Assembly: GCA_026214975.1 (NCBI GenBank)
Contig: CM047805.1
Coordinates: forward strand, 190,349,620 to 190,413,619
DNA length: 64,000 nt
Direction of reading: 5' to 3'
From: Gentiana macrophylla
Taxonomy: Eukaryota; Streptophyta; Magnoliopsida; Gentianales; Gentianaceae
This document shows positions 62,162 through 64,000 of this stretch, in pieces. A model generated the notes under the pieces. It saw only the letters and a program-made list of their open reading frames with translations, did no database searches and had not been told where the DNA came from. The translations under genes were made by a program, and so were the position numbers. Each line of letters begins with the position of its first letter. Within the stretch, counting starts at the first letter, position 1.

Positions 62162-64000
62162 CTATTCCAATTCGTCTATCTCCATACACCCGTCTTCTTT
62201 CAACAGCTGAAATAACACATGTAACATCTCATAGATTTCTTCAGCTCTTTCATTTGAGTCATCTTTTGCGGTAAAGCTTTGGAAGCCGTCACATGATTCT
62301 ATCCAACTTATGGCAGCAATCTTCTTCAGACCAACATTATTCATTCTTTCTCTTACTTCTTCAGCTTCTTCCCATCTCCCTGCTTTAGAATATAAGTTTG
62401 CCATGATTGAATAGTTTCCTGTATTTTCAGGTTCAATAACGAATAAGTGGTCACATATGAACTTCCCAAGCTCCACATCACCAGAAACTGAAGCACCAAC
62501 TAGCAATGCACCCCAAACCTTCGCATTAGGTTCAATAGGCATTTCCTCTATAAATTTCACGGCTTGGAAAAGCTTCCCTGCTCGGCTTAGTACTCCTACC
62601 ATGCAAGCATAATGCTCAACCGATGGCTCTATGCCATATTTCGGGACTAAAGAATCATATATTTTCCTTGCTTCATCTACCAGTCCTGCGTGAGCACAGC
62701 CTGCTAACACAGCAGTGATTGTAACAGGGTCTGGTTGAATCCCAAGAGCTTGCATCTCATCAAACAAACTAAGAGCTGCATTAGCGTCTCCATGGTCAGC
62801 ACACCCGGAGATTATAGCTGTCCAAAGTATGACACTCATACTTTTTGTCTGACTGAAAACCCTGTGTGCTCCTATGATGGACCCTAACTTGCCATACATG
62901 TCAATAATGGCAGTTGCCACATATATATTTCTATCATAATCTTCCTTAATAGCATAAGCATGAATTTCTTTCCCTCCTTTCAGATTTGAAAAATAAGACA
63001 TTACAGGAAGCATACTGGAAAGCGTCACACCATTCGGTTTTAGGCCAAAAGATTGCATTTCACGAATTAAGTCTGGAACCCCTAGTAGGTGATTATTTTG
63101 AACATGACCCGAGATAACAGCATTCCAAACACTTATTCCTGGGTTGCTCATATCCCTAAAAAGTCCAACGGCTTCATCAACAAAACCATGAGCCATGTAT
63201 CCTGAAATGATTGAACCGTATGTTATATCATCCTTCTGACTCATCTCTTCGAAAAGCTCCCTAGCATAATTCATGCTACCACATTTTGCATATAGTGCAA
63301 TAACCGAATTGCAAATTGAAATATCCATCTTTATCCGGCTCTCAATCACGTATCTATGCACATCTATCCCTAAAATAAGATCATTTGATTGAGCACAAGC
63401 CTGCAAAACACTCAGCACCGTGACTTTATCAGGCTTGAAATCTACGGAGCTTAACATTTCACAGTACAGCTTCTTGCATTCCTCATGAAACCCTCCCTGA
63501 GAGTATCCAGCGATCATCGAGTTCCATGACACTATGTCTCTACCTGACATTCTTTCAAAGGTATACCTAGCTGACTCCATATCGTCACACCGGGAATAAA
63601 ATGTAATCAATCCATTTCCTACGAAAACATCTAAATCAAACCCATTCTTCACCACATAACCGTGAACCATTTTCGCCACGACTGAGTTTGTACAGAATGA
63701 TGATACTGCCTTCAAGACACAAGTAATCGTAATGTTGTCAGGTTTTGCAAATCCAGTATTTGAATTCGAGTGTAGAAAAGTTGAGAATAGAGCAAGGGCT
63801 TCAATTGGTTGATTGTTCTGTGAGTAGCCAATGAGAAGGGCGTTCCACGAGAAAGTGTTCTTGTGAAGAATTTTATCAAACACATGGCGGGCTTCTCTAA
63901 GGCAGTTACTTTTACAATACAAAGTAACGAGTTTAGAACCGAGGAAATTGCCGAGAACTGTAGAGCATTGGACAAGGCTGGCGTGAAGCTGCTTGGCTTG
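62162..64000 (-). CDS. PPR protein, PLS class with E domain, At2g37310-like (5' end cut off)
   Basis: An organelle-targeted RNA-binding protein family acting in RNA editing or processing. The minus-strand frame is open from the window edge (64000, in-frame QAKQLHASLVQCSTVLGNF) to the TAG at 62162: 612 codons seen, N-terminus missing. Many 31-36 residue repeats appear in PLS order, for example FSWNALLIGYSQNNQPIEAL, DIVSWNSMIAGYSQGGFHEE, NIYVATAIIDMYGKLGSI and VILWTAIISGCADHGDANAA. The C-terminal E region (PNAKVWGALLVGASVSGDVE, ENTGNYSIMANLYSKAGRWE, VRERMNNVGLKKIAAISWIE) is followed by a short tail and no DYW domain. The whole resembles Arabidopsis At2g37310 (PCMP-E type). No introns or breaks were seen in the visible part; the target RNA is unknown. 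Confidence 0.93.
   Translation of the reverse strand, partial: QAKQLHASLVQCSTVLGNFLGSKLVTLYCKSNCLREARHVFDKILHKNTFSWNALLIGYSQNNQPIEALALFSTFLHSNSNTGFAKPDNITITCVLKAVSSFCTNSVVAKMVHGYVVKNGFDLDVFVGNGLITFYSRCDDMESARYTFERMSGRDIVSWNSMIAGYSQGGFHEECKKLYCEMLSSVDFKPDKVTVLSVLQACAQSNDLILGIDVHRYVIESRIKMDISICNSVIALYAKCGSMNYARELFEEMSQKDDITYGSIISGYMAHGFVDEAVGLFRDMSNPGISVWNAVISGHVQNNHLLGVPDLIREMQSFGLKPNGVTLSSMLPVMSYFSNLKGGKEIHAYAIKEDYDRNIYVATAIIDMYGKLGSIIGAHRVFSQTKSMSVILWTAIISGCADHGDANAALSLFDEMQALGIQPDPVTITAVLAGCAHAGLVDEARKIYDSLVPKYGIEPSVEHYACMVGVLSRAGKLFQAVKFIEEMPIEPNAKVWGALLVGASVSGDVELGKFICDHLFVIEPENTGNYSIMANLYSKAGRWEEAEEVRERMNNVGLKKIAAISWIESCDGFQSFTAKDDSNERAEEIYEMLHVLFQLLKEDGCMEIDELE

Overview
This window is nuclear DNA from a flowering plant, almost certainly a eudicot and possibly an asterid (the lineage is inference). 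The evidence is compact plant introns with GT..AG borders, several plant gene families, an AT-rich background, and many plant transposable elements. There is no operon structure and no prokaryotic signature.

Layout: (1) 1-0.25 kb, last exon of an unidentified plus-strand gene with a Ser/Arg-rich C-terminus. (2) 1.2-3.1 kb, ribosomal protein L38 (minus), with two foldback elements in its introns. (3) 3.1-7.5 kb, repeats: a TRIM-like miniature retrotransposon, a TCGAGC-rich repeat and a MITE. (4) 7.5-8.4 kb, PIG-C/GPI2 of GPI-anchor synthesis (plus). (5) 8.4-11.6 kb, SINE-like, microsatellite and degenerate tandem repeats. (6) 11.7-18.5 kb, a 16-exon HECT ubiquitin ligase of the UPL4 type (minus), with one reading-frame break in exon 8. 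(7) 19.65-27.3 kb, a decayed, genome-length endogenous pararetrovirus (Caulimoviridae). (8) 28.5-29.5 kb, a short-chain dehydrogenase (minus). (9) 30.6-32.5 kb, ribosomal protein L4 (minus). (10) 33.3-37.8 kb, a 4.5-kb hAT transposon with a broken transposase. (11) 39.6-43.1 kb, an 8-exon ZC3H15/DFRP1-type CCCH zinc-finger gene (minus). (12) 43-49 kb, repeats including nested Stowaway-like MITEs. (13) 49.5-51.7 kb, a receptor-like cytoplasmic kinase of the PBL23 type (plus). (14) 53-55.7 kb, a 5'-truncated LINE split by a second, smaller hAT. (15) 56.6-57.5 kb, an intronless RING-H2 ligase resembling SGR9 (minus). (16) 57.5-62.1 kb, intergenic DNA with small foldback elements. (17) 62.2-64 kb, a PPR protein resembling At2g37310, cut by the window edge (minus).

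The genes are unrelated housekeeping and regulatory genes and do not form a pathway. Two encode cytosolic ribosomal proteins and both have telo-box motifs upstream, two encode ubiquitin ligases, and one (ZC3H15 type) belongs to a family tied to translation-associated GTPases. The most informative part is mobile DNA. The pararetrovirus is inserted as about one circular-genome unit, opened inside the movement-protein gene, with a ~53-nt terminal redundancy and a perfect 20-bp flanking direct repeat. Two related hAT elements have insertion boundaries that can be read from the disrupted host repeats. I saw no tRNA, rRNA or CRISPR array. Exon borders were read by eye from splice signals, frame and remembered family sequences, without alignments.
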